Below, one piece after another: positions 36,113 through 47,049 of a stretch of 64,000 nucleotides of DNA. The stretch's first letter is position 1; each line of letters begins with the position of its first letter. The notes under the pieces are model-generated. The model was not told the DNA's origin. It made no database searches and worked only from the letters and a program-made list of their open reading frames with translations. This stretch comes from Zea mays (Eukaryota; Streptophyta; Magnoliopsida; Poales; Poaceae). The position numbers and the translations under genes are program-made. The stretch spans positions 129,902,207 to 129,966,206 of the forward strand of contig NC_050098.1 of the NCBI RefSeq assembly GCF_902167145.1, written 5' to 3'.

Positions 36113-36919
36113 ATGCAGTCCCCTGCAGGTACCACGGACAGTCCGGCTCCAGCAGCCAGACCATCCAAGCCAGGAGCGGACCATTCGACCACTGAGTTTG
36201 GATCATCCACACCTCACCAGGAAGCCTCCAACGACATGCTAGGACCTATGGATGACGACAACACCGAGGAAGACGACTCACTAGAAGATGACTTGGTCGA
36301 CTACGGGGCCTCGCCCGAACATCCAGGTATGGATGTTACATTTTCAACCGATTATACTATTATCGGTGATGATGAACCTACAGTTGCTCAATTTGATTTT
36401 GGTCCTAAAGAGACTATCTTCATCAAGCCAAAAGAATCGATCGACCACTTAAAACCGCTCTTTGTGCGCGGTCATATCAATGGAGTACCGATTGCTAGAA
36501 TGTTTGTAGATGGTGGAGCGACCGTGAATTTAATGTATTATTCGTTATACAGAAAATTAGGGAAGCAGGACAATGAGCTGGTCAAGACTTATATGACACT
36601 CAGTGGCATTGGGAGCGATAGTTCGATCAAGGCCAAGGGTGTCACGTCAGTTGAATTAACCATCGGGACAAAGACCCTTGCTGATGCTTTATTTGTCACC
36701 GAAGTAGAGTGGAATTATAGTATGATCTTAGTCATAGATTGGATCCATGTGACTGAATGTATACCATCTACTTTGCATCAAATGTTGTTGCAACGAGTGG
36801 GTGATGATGTAGAAAAAATACATGCTGACGCATCGGCTTGCATTGCTATAGTCGATGCCCCTGTGCTCAGTAGCGAAGCTAGCAAATATTTTATCGGGGT
36901 CATCAGTATTTTCTACTAG
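36113..36919 (+). pseudogene. Aspartic protease region, element 3
   Basis: An open frame of 268 codons. An acidic N-terminal linker (DDDNTEEDDSLEDD) leads into VRGHINGVPIARMFVDGGATVNLM (catalytic DGG near residue 131), then LTIGTKTLADALFVTEV and SMILVIDWIH, the flap and closing strand of a retroviral protease. There is no clear start; it would be part of Gag-Pol. The proline-rich start includes a GGACAGTCC word. Confidence 0.75.
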
Positions 36920-37226
36920 ATTTTCACTATAGAACTCTTGTTATTAACACCGTTTTCCATTAGATATTCAGAAAATTACCGAGGTCAGCTGACCCCAAAA
37001 AAGGGCTAGCTCCGCCCTACCCGTGCTTTAGACCTATGAGACAGCCACATGTCTCACGGGAGTTGATTTTTCTGATTATCAATTCATAAGCATAGACAAA
37101 AAAAGTTTATTTCTGTAATGCTAGAGTCGATAGAGAATCGACTAAATCCTAAATAAAGTTAAAATGATTTGCATGCCCATAGATGACAATTGCCTGGTCG
37201 CGGACGGTTCGAGGTCCACTAGGAAG
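36920..37226 (+). other. Linker of element 3 between protease and reverse transcriptase
   Basis: Degenerate sequence with no domain visible. It ends at GGAAG, the left copy of the solo LTR target duplication. Confidence 0.45.
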
Positions 37227-37813
37227 TGAGAGCACCTAGAGGGGGGTGAATAGGTGATCCTGCAATATTCAATACTGATAACACAAACTTGGTTTATAAA
37301 ATGTTAGTTTGATTAAACCAAGTGGTTTTAAAGTGAGTTCTTGAGATAGAATCAATCACACAGAAAAGCAACACAAGAGACACGTTGTTTTTATCCCGTG
37401 GTTCGGCCAAGTAATACTTGCCTACTTCCACGTTGTGGCGTCCCAATGGACGAGGGTTGCACTCAACCCCTTTCAAGTGATCCAATGATCAACTTGAATA
37501 CCACGATCTTTTCTTTTGAGTTCTCTTCCCGTTTGCGAGGAATCTCCACAAGTTGGAGCCTCTCGCCCTTACAATGATGATCACACAAGAAGCACATAAG
37601 TAAGGGAGGGAAAGCAACACACGCAAGACTCAATCCACAACACACACACGCACACAAGCCAAGACTTGAGCACAAAGCACGGTGCAGGGAGTTCTCAACT
37701 CAAATGGAGCTCAAATCACTAACACAACAATCCAAATGCATGGAGGTGGAGTCTAGGAGTCTTAAGATGCTTAGAGAATGCTTGGTGTACTGCTCCATGT
37801 GCCTAGGGGTCCC

Positions 37814-37820
37814 TTTTATA
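37814..37820 (-). promoter_or_regulatory. TATA box in the solo Sirevirus LTR
   Basis: The minus strand reads GGCTATAAAAGGGACC, identical in setting to 62115-62121 of Sirevirus B. Confidence 0.65.
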
Positions 37821-37887
37821 GCCCCAAGGCAGCTAGGAGACGTTGGGGATCAACTTGGAAGGCAAATCTTGCCTTCTGTCGAGTGGT

Positions 37888-38217
37888 GCACACCGGACAT
37901 GAACAGTTCTTGTCCGATGCTCGATTTCCTTCCATATCGGGCGCAGCCGACCGTTGGTCCTCTGGGCCCGTTGGCGCACCGGACAGTCCGGTGTGACCAT
38001 CCGACCGTTGGCTCGGCCACGTGTCGCCCGTTGATCGCATAGATGACTGTTGGCCGTGGGCGCCTTTGGCTCACCGGACAGTCCGGTGCACCACCGGACA
38101 GTCTGATGATTTATAGCCACGTCGCCCCGCCGATTCCCGAGAGCAGCCAGTTCGCTGCCGGGCCAGCCAGGGCACCGGACACTATCCGGTGCACCACCGG
38201 ACAGTCCGGTGCGCCAC
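37888..38217. repeat. Sirevirus palindrome cluster in the solo LTR
   Basis: Copies of CACCGGACAGTCCGGTG at about 37977, 38072, 38178 and 38197, with a worn copy near 37888. Confidence 0.85.
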
Positions 38218-38469
38218 AGGCTGGAGCTAGTTTGGCTGATTATAGCCACTTCTTCTCCAATCCTTTTCCTCTTTTCTTGGACATGCCTCTAGCACTTAGT
38301 TAGACATGTTAGTACCCAAAAAACAATTTACTAAGTCTGGAGACATACCTTGTTCCTTGATTTGCATCTTGGCACTTATAAACTTAGAACAATGTGTTGG
38401 GCATCTAATCACCAAAACAATTATAGAAATGGCCCAAGGGCACATTTCCCTTTTAAGAAGCACCGCAGA

Positions 38470-38987
38470 TAGGGATGGAAATGGGTACATACCCATCGGG
38501 TATAGTGCCATTCTATACCCATACCCATCAAAAAAATTATATTCGTCGAGTTACCCATATATGCTCGCGGGTATAAAATCTTACCCATACTCGTACCCGC
38601 GCGGGTAATTTTACTCGTCGGGTAACCGTACCCGCTAGAAAAGTCTTAAATTCCAATATATCAATCACTCAAAATATTAAATAAACATAAAAAACAAGTT
38701 CAACTTCACATATAACAAATCATATGATTACATAACTTGGTAGCTAGACAAACGATAGCTAGAGAAGGGTTTTATTTTAGCTAAGATGGGCTCTATTAGA
38801 TGGTTATAGTGGTATTGATGCGGGTATATTTTACCCATGGGTAGTACCAACATGTACCCGTCTACGCAGCGGGTAGAGGTTCTTGCCCATTTACATAATC
38901 GCGGGTAGAGAAATCATCCTGTACCCTCCTTCATATCGGGTAAAACCCGTCGGGTAGTCGGGTTTCGGGTACCCATTGCCATCTCTA
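38470..38987. mobile_element. Non-autonomous hAT-like element (518 bp)
   Basis: The 16-bp ends TAGGGATGGAAATGGG and the complement of CCCATTGCCATCTCTA agree at 14 of 16 positions. Flanking 8-mers ACCGCAGA and GCTGCAAA differ by transitions only, fitting a worn 8-bp hAT duplication. It has many CGGGTA/TACCCG words, clustered towards both ends. No transposase frame. Confidence 0.8.
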
Positions 38988-39545
38988 GCTGCAAAGCGAA
39001 AACCCTATCATGGATGGTCCAACCCCTGAGGCCGGATGGTGTGATGTTCCCGCAAACAGTTTGGTCCCTAAGGCCGGACATTCTGGTGGCTACCAGAGTG
39101 GGCCGTGGAGCGAGTCCACTATCACGGACGGTCTGGCCCCCGAGGTTGGATAGTCCGTAGATTCGCAAAGAGCCTCAAACTCTTCTCTAAGGTAAACATA
39201 ATATAGGAGTTTAGAGATCTTGACAAATTAGGATAGGGATTTAAATCGGCTGATGATTTGGAGGAGATTGACATAGGAGATGGTAAAAACTTCAAGGCCG
39301 ACTTTTGTAAACAAGACCCTGGAAGCCGATTCTAGGGATGAAATGACCGGCTTATTAAAAGAATATTATGATTGCTTTGCTTGGAGCTACACTGAGATGT
39401 CAGTATTAGCCGAGAGCTACTAGAGCATCGGTTGCCTATTAAGCCTGGTTTTATACCCTTCAAGCAAAGACCAAGGTCATTTTGTTCGGACTTACTCCCT
39501 ATGAGCAAAGATAAAATTCACCAGCTCATGAAAGCTAACTTTAAA
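38988..39545 (+). pseudogene. Start of reverse transcriptase, element 3
   Basis: After a stretch of GGACNGTCC-type words (to about 39180) the sequence encodes a decayed connector and the fingers of reverse transcriptase: HRLPIKPGFIPFKQRPRSF (about 39430-39485), then DKIHQLMKANF. A stop interrupts the preceding SRELLEHR block. The rest of pol is absent; sequence changes near 39545 to an LTR relic. Confidence 0.7.
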
Positions 39546-40159
39546 AAACATAATTAACCATTTGTTTTCAGCATAAGCTATTACAGGAAGCTTCGCCCTC
39601 AGGATACAAGCCTCTTCCTTATGACGAAGGCATAGGAGATGAAGACAGATCCAAAGAGGATAATAGTAAATGCCGAAGCTATCATCAGATGGATAGCTTC
39701 GGCTCGCAACGAAGATGAGGAATAATGATGATGATGACCGAAAGAGGAAAAGACTACTTAGTCCTTAATAACTTGTATTTCAATCATGTGTAAATGTTGA
39801 GGATATAAATGTACTTTTGCCCGGGCTGCGTCCCAGACCTATAAATAGATGAATAGTAATAACGTACTGTTCACGCTGGATTGTATTCACTTTCTCGCAT
39901 CCACACCTTCGAGCAAGCCGAAGGTATCAATGTAATACTAACATTGTTGATATTCATATATATTTTATGGAATGCAAGAATAAATAAACTAATGAGATGT
40001 AGTTATCATATTTGTCCTTTCGCATTCCCATTTGCATATTAAATGATGAAGGTATGTCCTTCTTGACCTTCGTCTGATGAGCATTATACCCATGAGGAGA
40101 TAATGCTTCGAAAGACGAAGGTCTGTAATAACTAACAATTGTGTTGCCTTGTTCTTGAT
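39546..40159 (+). repeat. LTR relic related to the 586-bp solo LTR
   Basis: Shares TATAAATAGATGAA (39840), a CTTTCTCGCATC block, CTTCG/GAAGG words and GTGTTGCCTTGTTCTT with 11287-11872. The expected TGTTGGGG start is not seen. The expected CCCCAACA end is cut off by element 4 at 40160, with TTGAT (40155-40159) as the visible half of that insertion's target duplication. Confidence 0.65.
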
Positions 40160-40440
40160 TGTCGGCGTTTCGACCCCGGGGGTCCCTGGACCGATGAGTA
40201 AATTGTCGCCGCGTGCCCCAGCTCAGATGGGTCGGCGCGAGACGAAGCACGAAGGGGGGAAAACAGGGAGACAGGCGTAAAGGGGAAACCCGCGGCCTTC
40301 GTGTTTGTCCTGTGCCCAGGTCGGGTGCGCTTGCAGTAGGGGGTTACAAGCGCCTGCGTGGGAGGGAGCGAGAGGCCTGCACGCGCCGTCCCGTCCTCCC
40401 CGCGCGGCCAACCCTCTCGTACGAGTGCCCTGGGCCTTCC

Positions 40441-40447
40441 TTTTATA
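40441..40447 (-). promoter_or_regulatory. TATA box in the 3' LTR of element 4
   Basis: The minus strand reads CGCCTATAAAAGGAAGG. Same in the other LTR at 60466-60472. Confidence 0.65.
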
Positions 40448-40894
40448 GGCGTAAGGAGAGGGCCCAGGTGTACAATAGGAGATGTAGCAGTGTGCTAACG
40501 TGTCTAGCAGAGAGGAGCTAGTGCCCTAAGTACATGCCGTCGTGGCAGCCGGAGAGGTTTTGGCACCCTATTCATGTGATGTCGTGGCCGTCGGAGGAGC
40601 GCAGGAGCCTTGTGGAAGGACAGCTGTCGGGGCTGTCGAGTCCTTGCTTATGTCTCCTTGCTTCCGTTAGGGGTTGAGAGCCGCCGTCGTCATGGAGCAC
40701 GCGAGGCGCCATCATTATTTGTTTACCGGGGCGAGCCAGATGGGACGCCGGTCTTGTTCCCCGTAGCCTGAGCTAGCTAGGGGTAGGATAATGATGGCCC
40801 CCCTGCGACGTGGTTGGTCCAAGCCCTGGGTCGGGCGAGGCGGAGGCTCCTCCGAGGTCGAGGTCGAGTCTGTCTTCCGAGGTCGAGGTCGAGT

Positions 40895-41320
40895 TCGAGC
40901 CCCGGGTCGGGCGGGGCGGAGACCATCGTCTGAGGCCAAGGCTGAGTCCAAGCCCTAGGGTCGGGCGAGGCGGAGTTCGTCGTCTTCCGGAGCCGAGGCC
41001 GAGTCCGAGCCCTGGGGTCGGGCGAGGCGGAGTTTGTCGTCTTCCGGGGCCGAGGCCGAGTCCGAGCCCTGGGTCGGGCGAGGCGGAGTTCGTCGTCTTC
41101 CGGAGCCGAGGCCGAGTCTGAGCCCTGGGGTCGGGCGAGGCGGAGTTCGTCGTCTTCCGGGGCCGAGGCCGAGTCCGAGCCCTGGGTCGGGCGAGGCTGA
41201 GTTCGTCGTCTTCCGGAGCCGAGGCTGAGTCCGAGCCCTCGGTCGGGCGAGGCGGAGTTCGTCGTCTTCCGGAGCCGAGGCTGAGTCCGAGCCCTGGGTC
41301 GGGCGAGGCGGAGCTTCCTA
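40895..41320. repeat. LTR tandem array, about 57-bp unit
   Basis: Units read GGTCGGGCGAGGCGGAGTTCGTCGTCTTCCGG...GAGTCCGAGCCCT. Six units keep the TTCGTCGTCTTCC core, against three in the other LTR of the same element. The array creates long apparent ORFs that are not genes. Confidence 0.9.
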
Positions 41321-41811
41321 TGGCGCCCGAAGCCGGACTTGGCTGCTGTCAGCCTCACTCTGTCGAGCGGCACAGCAGTCGGAGCGACGCAGGTGGCGCT
41401 GTCCTCTCGTCAGGCCGGTCAGTGGAGCGGCGAAGTGACTGCGGTCACTTCAGCTCTGTCGACTGAGGGGCGCGCGTTAGGATAAGGTGTCAGGCCATCC
41501 TTGCATTAAATGCTTCTGCGATACGGTCGGTCAGTGTGGCGATCTGGCCAAGGTTGCTTCTTGGCGAAGACTGGGCCTCGGGCGAGCCGAAGGTGTGTCC
41601 GTTGCTTGAGGGGGCCCTCGGGCGAGACATGGATCCTCCGGGGTCGGCTGCCCTTGCCCAAGGCTGGGCTCGGGCGAGGCGAGATCGTGTCCCTTGAGTG
41701 GACTGAGCCTTGACTTAATCGCACCCATCAGGCCTTTGCAGCTTTGTGCTGATGGGGGTTACCAGCTGAGATTAGGAGTCTTGGGGGTACCCCTAATTAT
41801 GGTCCCCGACA

Positions 41812-41825
41812 GTAGCCCCTGAGCC
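41812..41825 (-). other. Polypurine tract of element 4
   Basis: The minus strand reads GGCTCAGGGGCTAC just before the 3' LTR. Confidence 0.55.
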
Positions 41826-43090
41826 TCAAAGGGAGTGTTAATACTCGCTTGGAGGCTTTTGTCGCACTTTTTTGCAAGGGGACCGGCCTTTCTCGGTTGC
41901 GTTTCGTTCCGGTGGGTGCGCGCGAGCGCACCCGCCGGGTGTAGCCCCCGAGGCCTCAGAGGAGTGATTTGACTTCTTCGAGGTCTTAATGCGTTTTGTG
42001 ATGGTTCGGCCGGTCTGGTTGTTCCCTCATGCGAGCTGGTCGTAGCCCGGGTGCTCAGTCGAGTTCCAAGTTCTCGGGCTGGTATGTTGACGCTGTCAAC
42101 GGTTTGGCTGGAGCCGGGTTTGCGAGAGCAGCCCCCGAGCCTCCGCAAAGAGCGAGAGGACGGTCAAGGACAAACTCAACTTTTTTACTTACGCCCCTGC
42201 ATCGCCTTTCCGCAAGGAGGAGGGGGGAAAGCGCCATGTTGCCCTTGGAGGGCGCCGAACATGGTGTCTCCAGTGAGCTGCTAACGGGTAATCCGAGTGG
42301 ACGCCCGTGCCCCATTCGTTAGGGGTCGGCTAGTGGCCCGGAGGCGCGCTCCAAAAGTACCTGCGGGTGATTTGCCAGACTCGGTCCCCTTTTGACGGGG
42401 TCCGAGGGCTCGATGCCTCCCTCTGATGGGATTCCGTTACAAAATCGTTCCCGTTGGTCTCGGAAATGTCCTAGGGTACCTCGGGAGCGTAGCCCGAGCC
42501 TTGGTTATGTATCGAACGTACCCAGGGTCATCCCTCGCTCTGTGTCTGAGGCGGCTGTCGAACCCTTCGGGGGCCAGCCTATGAACCCCTGATCAGTAGT
42601 GGGCGCGAAGCCCGAGTGGCCTGAGGCGGCTGTTGAACCCTTCCGAGGGGCTAGCCTTCGAACCTCTGACCAGTAGTGGGCGCGGAGCCCGAGTGCTCTG
42701 AGGCGGCTATTGAACCCTTCCGAGGGGCCAGCCTTCGAACCTCTGATCAGTAGGGGGGCTTGGGGCCCGTTTCCTTTGCGAAGAAGGATCCCTTTAGGGG
42801 TATCCCCTTTCCCGGTCCCTGTTGTAAGAGAGAGAAAGAGGAAAAAGGAAAAGGATACGAAATCGAACGACGTGGCACACCTTTTTTGACGTGGTCATTA
42901 TGGCGGAGGTGAAGCGTCACCTGCTTCGCCTGCCAAAGGTGCCGCCTGTCCTGCCGCAGAGTTAATGCGACGGGACGAGTGGTTCGCGGGGCAGTCGTTG
43001 CGCATGCGCGATCCGTTCGAGGAACGGGCGTCTCGCTTTGAGTTTTGAACCTCGCGGCGGGTTCGGGCGAAGTGTTGAACGGGTCTCGCC
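41826..43090 (+). other. Spacer and upstream region of the antisense gene, element 4
   Basis: No protein is recognisable. It holds a roughly 76-bp tandem repeat (42544-42760), a purine-rich stretch (42826-42860) and, nearer the antisense gene, GACGTGG and GTGGCAC words of the kind seen in plant promoters. Confidence 0.5.
42544..42760. repeat. Three-copy tandem repeat, about 76 bp
   Basis: Unit CTGAGGCGGCTGTTGAACCC...CAGTAGTGGGCGCGGAGCCCGAGTG, three imperfect copies, upstream of the antisense gene promoter. Confidence 0.8.
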
Positions 43091-43098
43091 TCGGCCTT

Positions 43099-43104
43099 TA
43101 TATA
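43099..43104 (+). promoter_or_regulatory. TATA box of the antisense gene, element 4
   Basis: GGCCTTTATATATTCGAGAGAG, followed about 30 bases on by a pyrimidine-rich TTTTCTACTCTGC start-like region and a 110-base leader to the ATG at 43239. Confidence 0.6.
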
Positions 43105-43238
43105 TTCGAGAGAGGGTCCGGTGGCAGTTTTCTACTCTGCTGCTTGCCTCCCACTTAGGTTTCCGCAACCCGAGGGAATAGCCAGAGAAAGGAAACCGTG
43201 CACCTCGTCCTCTCCGCCGCCACCTCTTCTGCTTGGTG

Positions 43239-46200
43239 ATGGCCGACCGGGTGACCGTTATTTCGTCGCGCGACCCGTGGCCTTTCTCCACCGTCATGGC
43301 GGACGACCTGGAGGCCCTTGTTGCTGATGGCTTGCTTCGCCCTCTCTCCGGTGACTCGCAGCCGGAGTGGATGCCCCCTCCGAGCGGAGCCGCCCCGTCC
43401 CCGCCGCCGGGGTATGTGGTGAGCTTCGTCTCTTTTCACGAGCGGGGGTTCGAAGTGCCGGCAAGCCATTTTATGCGGGCGATACTGCACGTCTACGGGG
43501 TGGAGCTGCACAATCTCAGCCCCAACTCCATCTCGCAAGCAGCCATCTTCGCGGCGGTTTGCGAAGGATATTTGGGGATTCCCCCCCACTGGGACCTGTG
43601 GACCCATCTCTTCTCCGCGGAGCTTTTTGCCTCGCCGACGGGGGAAAGAAGGGTTCACATGGCGGTGTGGGCTGGTGGCTGCATCCTCTAGTTGAGGCAG
43701 GCGCGGGCGTCGCAGTACATCCCCGCCATCCTCGCGTCTTCGAACAAAGGGTGGCAGCGCCGGTGGTTCTATCTCCGGAATGACGCCGGGAGGCTCCCGT
43801 CGTTTTCTCAGCGAGTGGTGACCGCCGCCGCCGATAACTAGCGCTACGGGACCCCGCGTGACAGACAAAAAAATCTCCAGCCCCTTCTAAAGGCCCTGGA
43901 GGAGCTACAAAAGGAGGGCTCACCGCCGCGGGGGTGGTTGCCGCCATTCATCGCCGGAGGGAGCTCCCTTTGACGGAGCGGCGGCTGCCGCTTTGGGAGA
44001 TGACGCTGGGGGTCGACTTGGAGGGTTTGCGGATGTCCTCGAATCCCCTTCCCGTCGACGACCTCCACAGGCGGGTAGCCGGCACGTTGGGGAAGCCGAA
44101 CGCCGGCGCCCTCTCCCAGCTCTTGATGCGTCCTGATCACGGGTGTGTGTCCCTGGTGAGTGTCTGCTCCTTCTTTCTTCTTGTGTCGGATTGCCCTTGG
44201 TCCTCACAGTCGAGACCCTTCGTCCGTCTCCAGGAGGTAAGGGCTCACAAGCCTTTCCCGCCACTGGTCCCGGAGGACGCGATGGACCGAGCTGCGTGGA
44301 GGGTCGCCGCGGAGAAGAGGAAGGAGAAGAAGGATGCGAAGAAGGCTCAGGCCCGCGAGCGGACGCGGGCACGAGATGCCTTGGAAAGGCTCCGTCGTCG
44401 GCAGGAGAGGGATGGGCTCCCGAGGGAGCCATCGCCGGAGACGCCTGACGATGACGACGATGATGAAGACGATGATGAAGACGACGACATGGCTGCCCGC
44501 CTCGGCCTCAGCCCGGATCTCAGGCTGGGCCAGGGGTCGCCAAGCCAGCGGGCTGGTGCCGTCGGTATCCGGGGCCGGGACGTCGGGGTCCCGGTCCGAA
44601 GAGCGGGGCAAACCGAGGGGGTACTTGACCCTTCGGCCGAGGTGGTTGAGGTGACCCCGGGGAATCAGGCCGAGCTACCTGTTCCCCGAGAACCGTTGTC
44701 CGTGCCGACTGGGCAGGAGGGCGATCCTCAGGTCATTGTGGCTGCGTCTGGGCAGTCCGTCCCTCGGGTGCCTAGGGCGCCCAAGGCGAGGATGGTACCG
44801 AAGCCGGCAGCGGGGCAGACCTCGATGGTACCTTCGGGGATCGAGGTTCGAGAGACCTCCCCATAGGCACGATTGATCATGGCCCGGAGTGGGTAAGTAT
44901 CTTAGGATATCTTCGTACCGGCTCCTCCTTCGTATGTCCCGACCCTGATTTTCCTTTTCTCCTTAGCAAGCGGAGGCACGGTTCAACCGGTCTAGCTCCC
45001 CGGAAGGTCCTCAAGACGGTGTTGGCTTCCGCAGCTAGTGCCGCGTCGGGCCTCGCCGGCCAGCTGACCTCCTCGCAAGACGCCCCACAGCGGGGGGCTC
45101 AGGCGGCACCAGTTGCCGTGGGGCGAGCTCCCGACGCTGACTCCTCTGTTGAGGCGGCCATCGCGCTGGGGGAGGCTGCTGGCGCGGCCGTGGCCTCGGG
45201 CCCACCAGACATGCTGCCGGCGCTGGCGCCGGCTGCTGTCGAGGTCATTGCCGTTCTGGCCGTGGAGCCACCCGTCGCCGCCGATGCTGAGATGGTCGAG
45301 GCGTCGCTACTTGGTGCCTCGGAGGAGGGGGGCGCGGAACCGCGACCCATCCTGCCGAGCAGCAGCCTTGTCTCTGCGCGGCGCAGTTCCGAGGGGCGGC
45401 GCCAGTTGCTTCGGTTCCGGACCCGTGGGGCCTCGGATCCCCTCTTCATTCTTGACGATGAGCGGGAGGAGCAGTCTTGGGACGGGCTTCGTGAGTGTGC
45501 CGAGGCAACGGTGGGGTCGCTCCGGTCGACCTTAGAGGTCCTTTGCAGGGACGTTCCCAAGATCCACCAGGTAATGACTTCAGGCATACCTTTCTCGTGA
45601 TTAAGGCATTCTTTGTGATGCCCCGCTTCCTTCCCTCAGGATCTGACGGATCTGAGCGCCGCCAAGTCGTCGTTCATCCACCGCGAGGTCGATGTCTAGG
45701 GTTCGCTGCGGTCCCTGAGGACCACGCTTGCCAGGGCTACCGCGCGCCTCTCCCAACAGAGCGCCGAGGTGGCGGACCTTCGGTTGCTCTGTGTCGATCT
45801 GGGAGCAGAGGCAGCGGCGGCACGCGCAGAGGCGCAGCGGCAGCAGTCGGAGCTTGACCAGGTCACCGGCGAGCGGGACCAATCTCGGGGCCGGGCCGCC
45901 GAGGCCGAAAGCCGGGCTGAGGCTCTTGGAGTCCAGTTAGCCGAGGCGTCTGCTCGGGCCGGAATCCTTGCAGCAGACCTGGCCGTGGCCCAAGCCGCAT
46001 CCTCGGAGCAGCGTGCCCGAGCCGAAGGTATGTTTTGGCTGTTTTAAGATTTCGATTTGGCTTCGTTCCTCAACTCGTGTTTGAAGTCTTCCGCTTTGGC
46101 TGTTCGCAAAGCTCGAGTCTGCCCTTGATAAGTCCGCCAAGGCGCTTGCTCAGGCGGCCAGGCAGAGGGAGGCCGACCACGCGGCCATGTCCGAGGCCAT

Positions 46201-46588
46201 CTCGGCCTTCTGCCGGGTCTTTGGCTTTGACGACGTCCCCTCGGGAAGCTCCCCTCAAAGTCGCCTGCAGGCCTTGGGTGACCATGCGCGTGGCAGACTC
46301 CGCGAGGCGCTGCATCACGGCATCAGGTGGGCCTTCGTCGTGCTCGCTTCCCACTATGACGTGGATCTGGAGCGGGTCAGCGAGGGGTATTGTCTCCCCG
46401 ACGAAGATGAAGCCGCCCTGGCTGAAGTCCAGAGGCTCGACGCGGCCGCTGCGGGCCCAAGCGTAGTGCTGGCAACCACCTTCGAGGCAGAGATCCTTCC
46501 GCTTGCGCCGTCGTCCGAGGCCAAGGCGGATCTTGCCGAGGGTGGGGACGAAGCCGAGGGCGCGGCTCCTTCTTCGGGCGACGCCTGA
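43239..46588 (+). pseudogene. Antisense multi-exon gene of element 4 (putative gypsy-type transposon domain)
   Basis: ATG at 43239 (MADRVTVISSRDPW). Exon 1 has the family signature VSFHERGFEVPASHF, VYGVELHNLSPNSI and FAAVCEGYLGI, then RQARASQYIPA and NKGWQRRWFYLRND. Introns are suggested by donor/acceptor pairs at 44156/44233, 44893/44966, 45571/45639 and, less certainly, 46028/46111 (phase does not fit). Exon 2 is highly charged, with an acidic D/E run near 44450-44490. Exons 3-4 end in a coiled coil (EVADLRLL to SSEQRARAEG). The last exon has FCRVFGFDDVPSGSSPQSRL and LASHYDVDLERVSEGYCLPD. TAG stops lie at 43689, 43839, 44864 and 45697, and a frameshift between 43841 and 43934. Function unknown; the gene runs opposite to gag-pol. 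Confidence 0.75.
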
Positions 46589-47049
46589 TTCTGCCGGAGC
46601 AGTTTTCTTTGAATGCATATGTGTCTTTTGCGGCCGCCGAGGCCCGAACACCTTATTATCGTAATATAAGGTTGTGTTTCTTTTCCTTCCGTTTTGCGTA
46701 TCCGGACCCGTTCGTCAGTAGCAGGGTAGCTTGCCCAAGTAAGAGTCATTTTTCGTGGTAGGCGACGAGTGAGGTATCCGTATCCCACAGGCGTAGGAGT
46801 CCCTCGGCTCGGTCGGCCTTGCCACTTACATGCACCCTTATTCGTTTCTTGGGGTTCTGTTACTGACATAGCCGGGAGACGCGAAAGCCTTTTTGATGGA
46901 AGACTTTTTTCGAGGAAAATTTTGACGCAGAGGGGGTTCCCCCCTTCTAGCCCCCGAGGGAGGGTCGGGCTTTGTCGAGGCAAGGCTGACCCTTCCTTGA
47001 TGGTTAGACTTTGTGTGTGAACGAGGTGTACGAATGACTTGAAAGCATC
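46589..47049 (-). other. Spacer between integrase and antisense gene, element 4
   Basis: The two convergent genes end on either side. No domain or RNA gene is visible. Confidence 0.5.

Larger units (their letters stand above)
37227..38455 (-). mobile_element. Sirevirus solo LTR (1229 bp)
   Basis: Opens TGAGAGCACCTAGAGGGG and ends CATTTCCCTTTTA (CA decayed to TA), matching the LTR of Sirevirus B at 61532-62821. Flanks are GGAAG (37222-37226) and AGAAG (38456-38460), one transition apart. No coding region lies between, so it is a solo LTR of that family. Confidence 0.85.
19954..39545 (+). mobile_element. Gypsy element 3, split by several insertions
   Basis: Pieces at 19954-21608, 34323-37226, 38456-38469 and 38988-39545 join into one plus-strand Gypsy element once Sirevirus A, the solo LTR and the hAT-like element are removed. 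They give the LTR end and leader, gag with a C-x2-H nucleocapsid, protease and the start of reverse transcriptase. It ends in the reverse transcriptase fingers, where a worn LTR relic begins. It carries many GGACNGTCC words. It is the oldest layer visible on this side of the window. Confidence 0.75.
40160..41811 (-). repeat. 3' LTR of element 4 (1652 bp)
   Basis: On the plus strand it runs TGTCGGCGTTTCG to GGTCCCCGACA. It matches 60185-61531 closely, mainly with transitions, but has three more units of the internal tandem repeat. Confidence 0.9.

Noticed and set aside
40777..41373. A 198-codon ORF in the left LTR of element 4 and a similar one near 60800-61230
   Set aside because: They are translations of the about 57-bp tandem array and vary with unit number.
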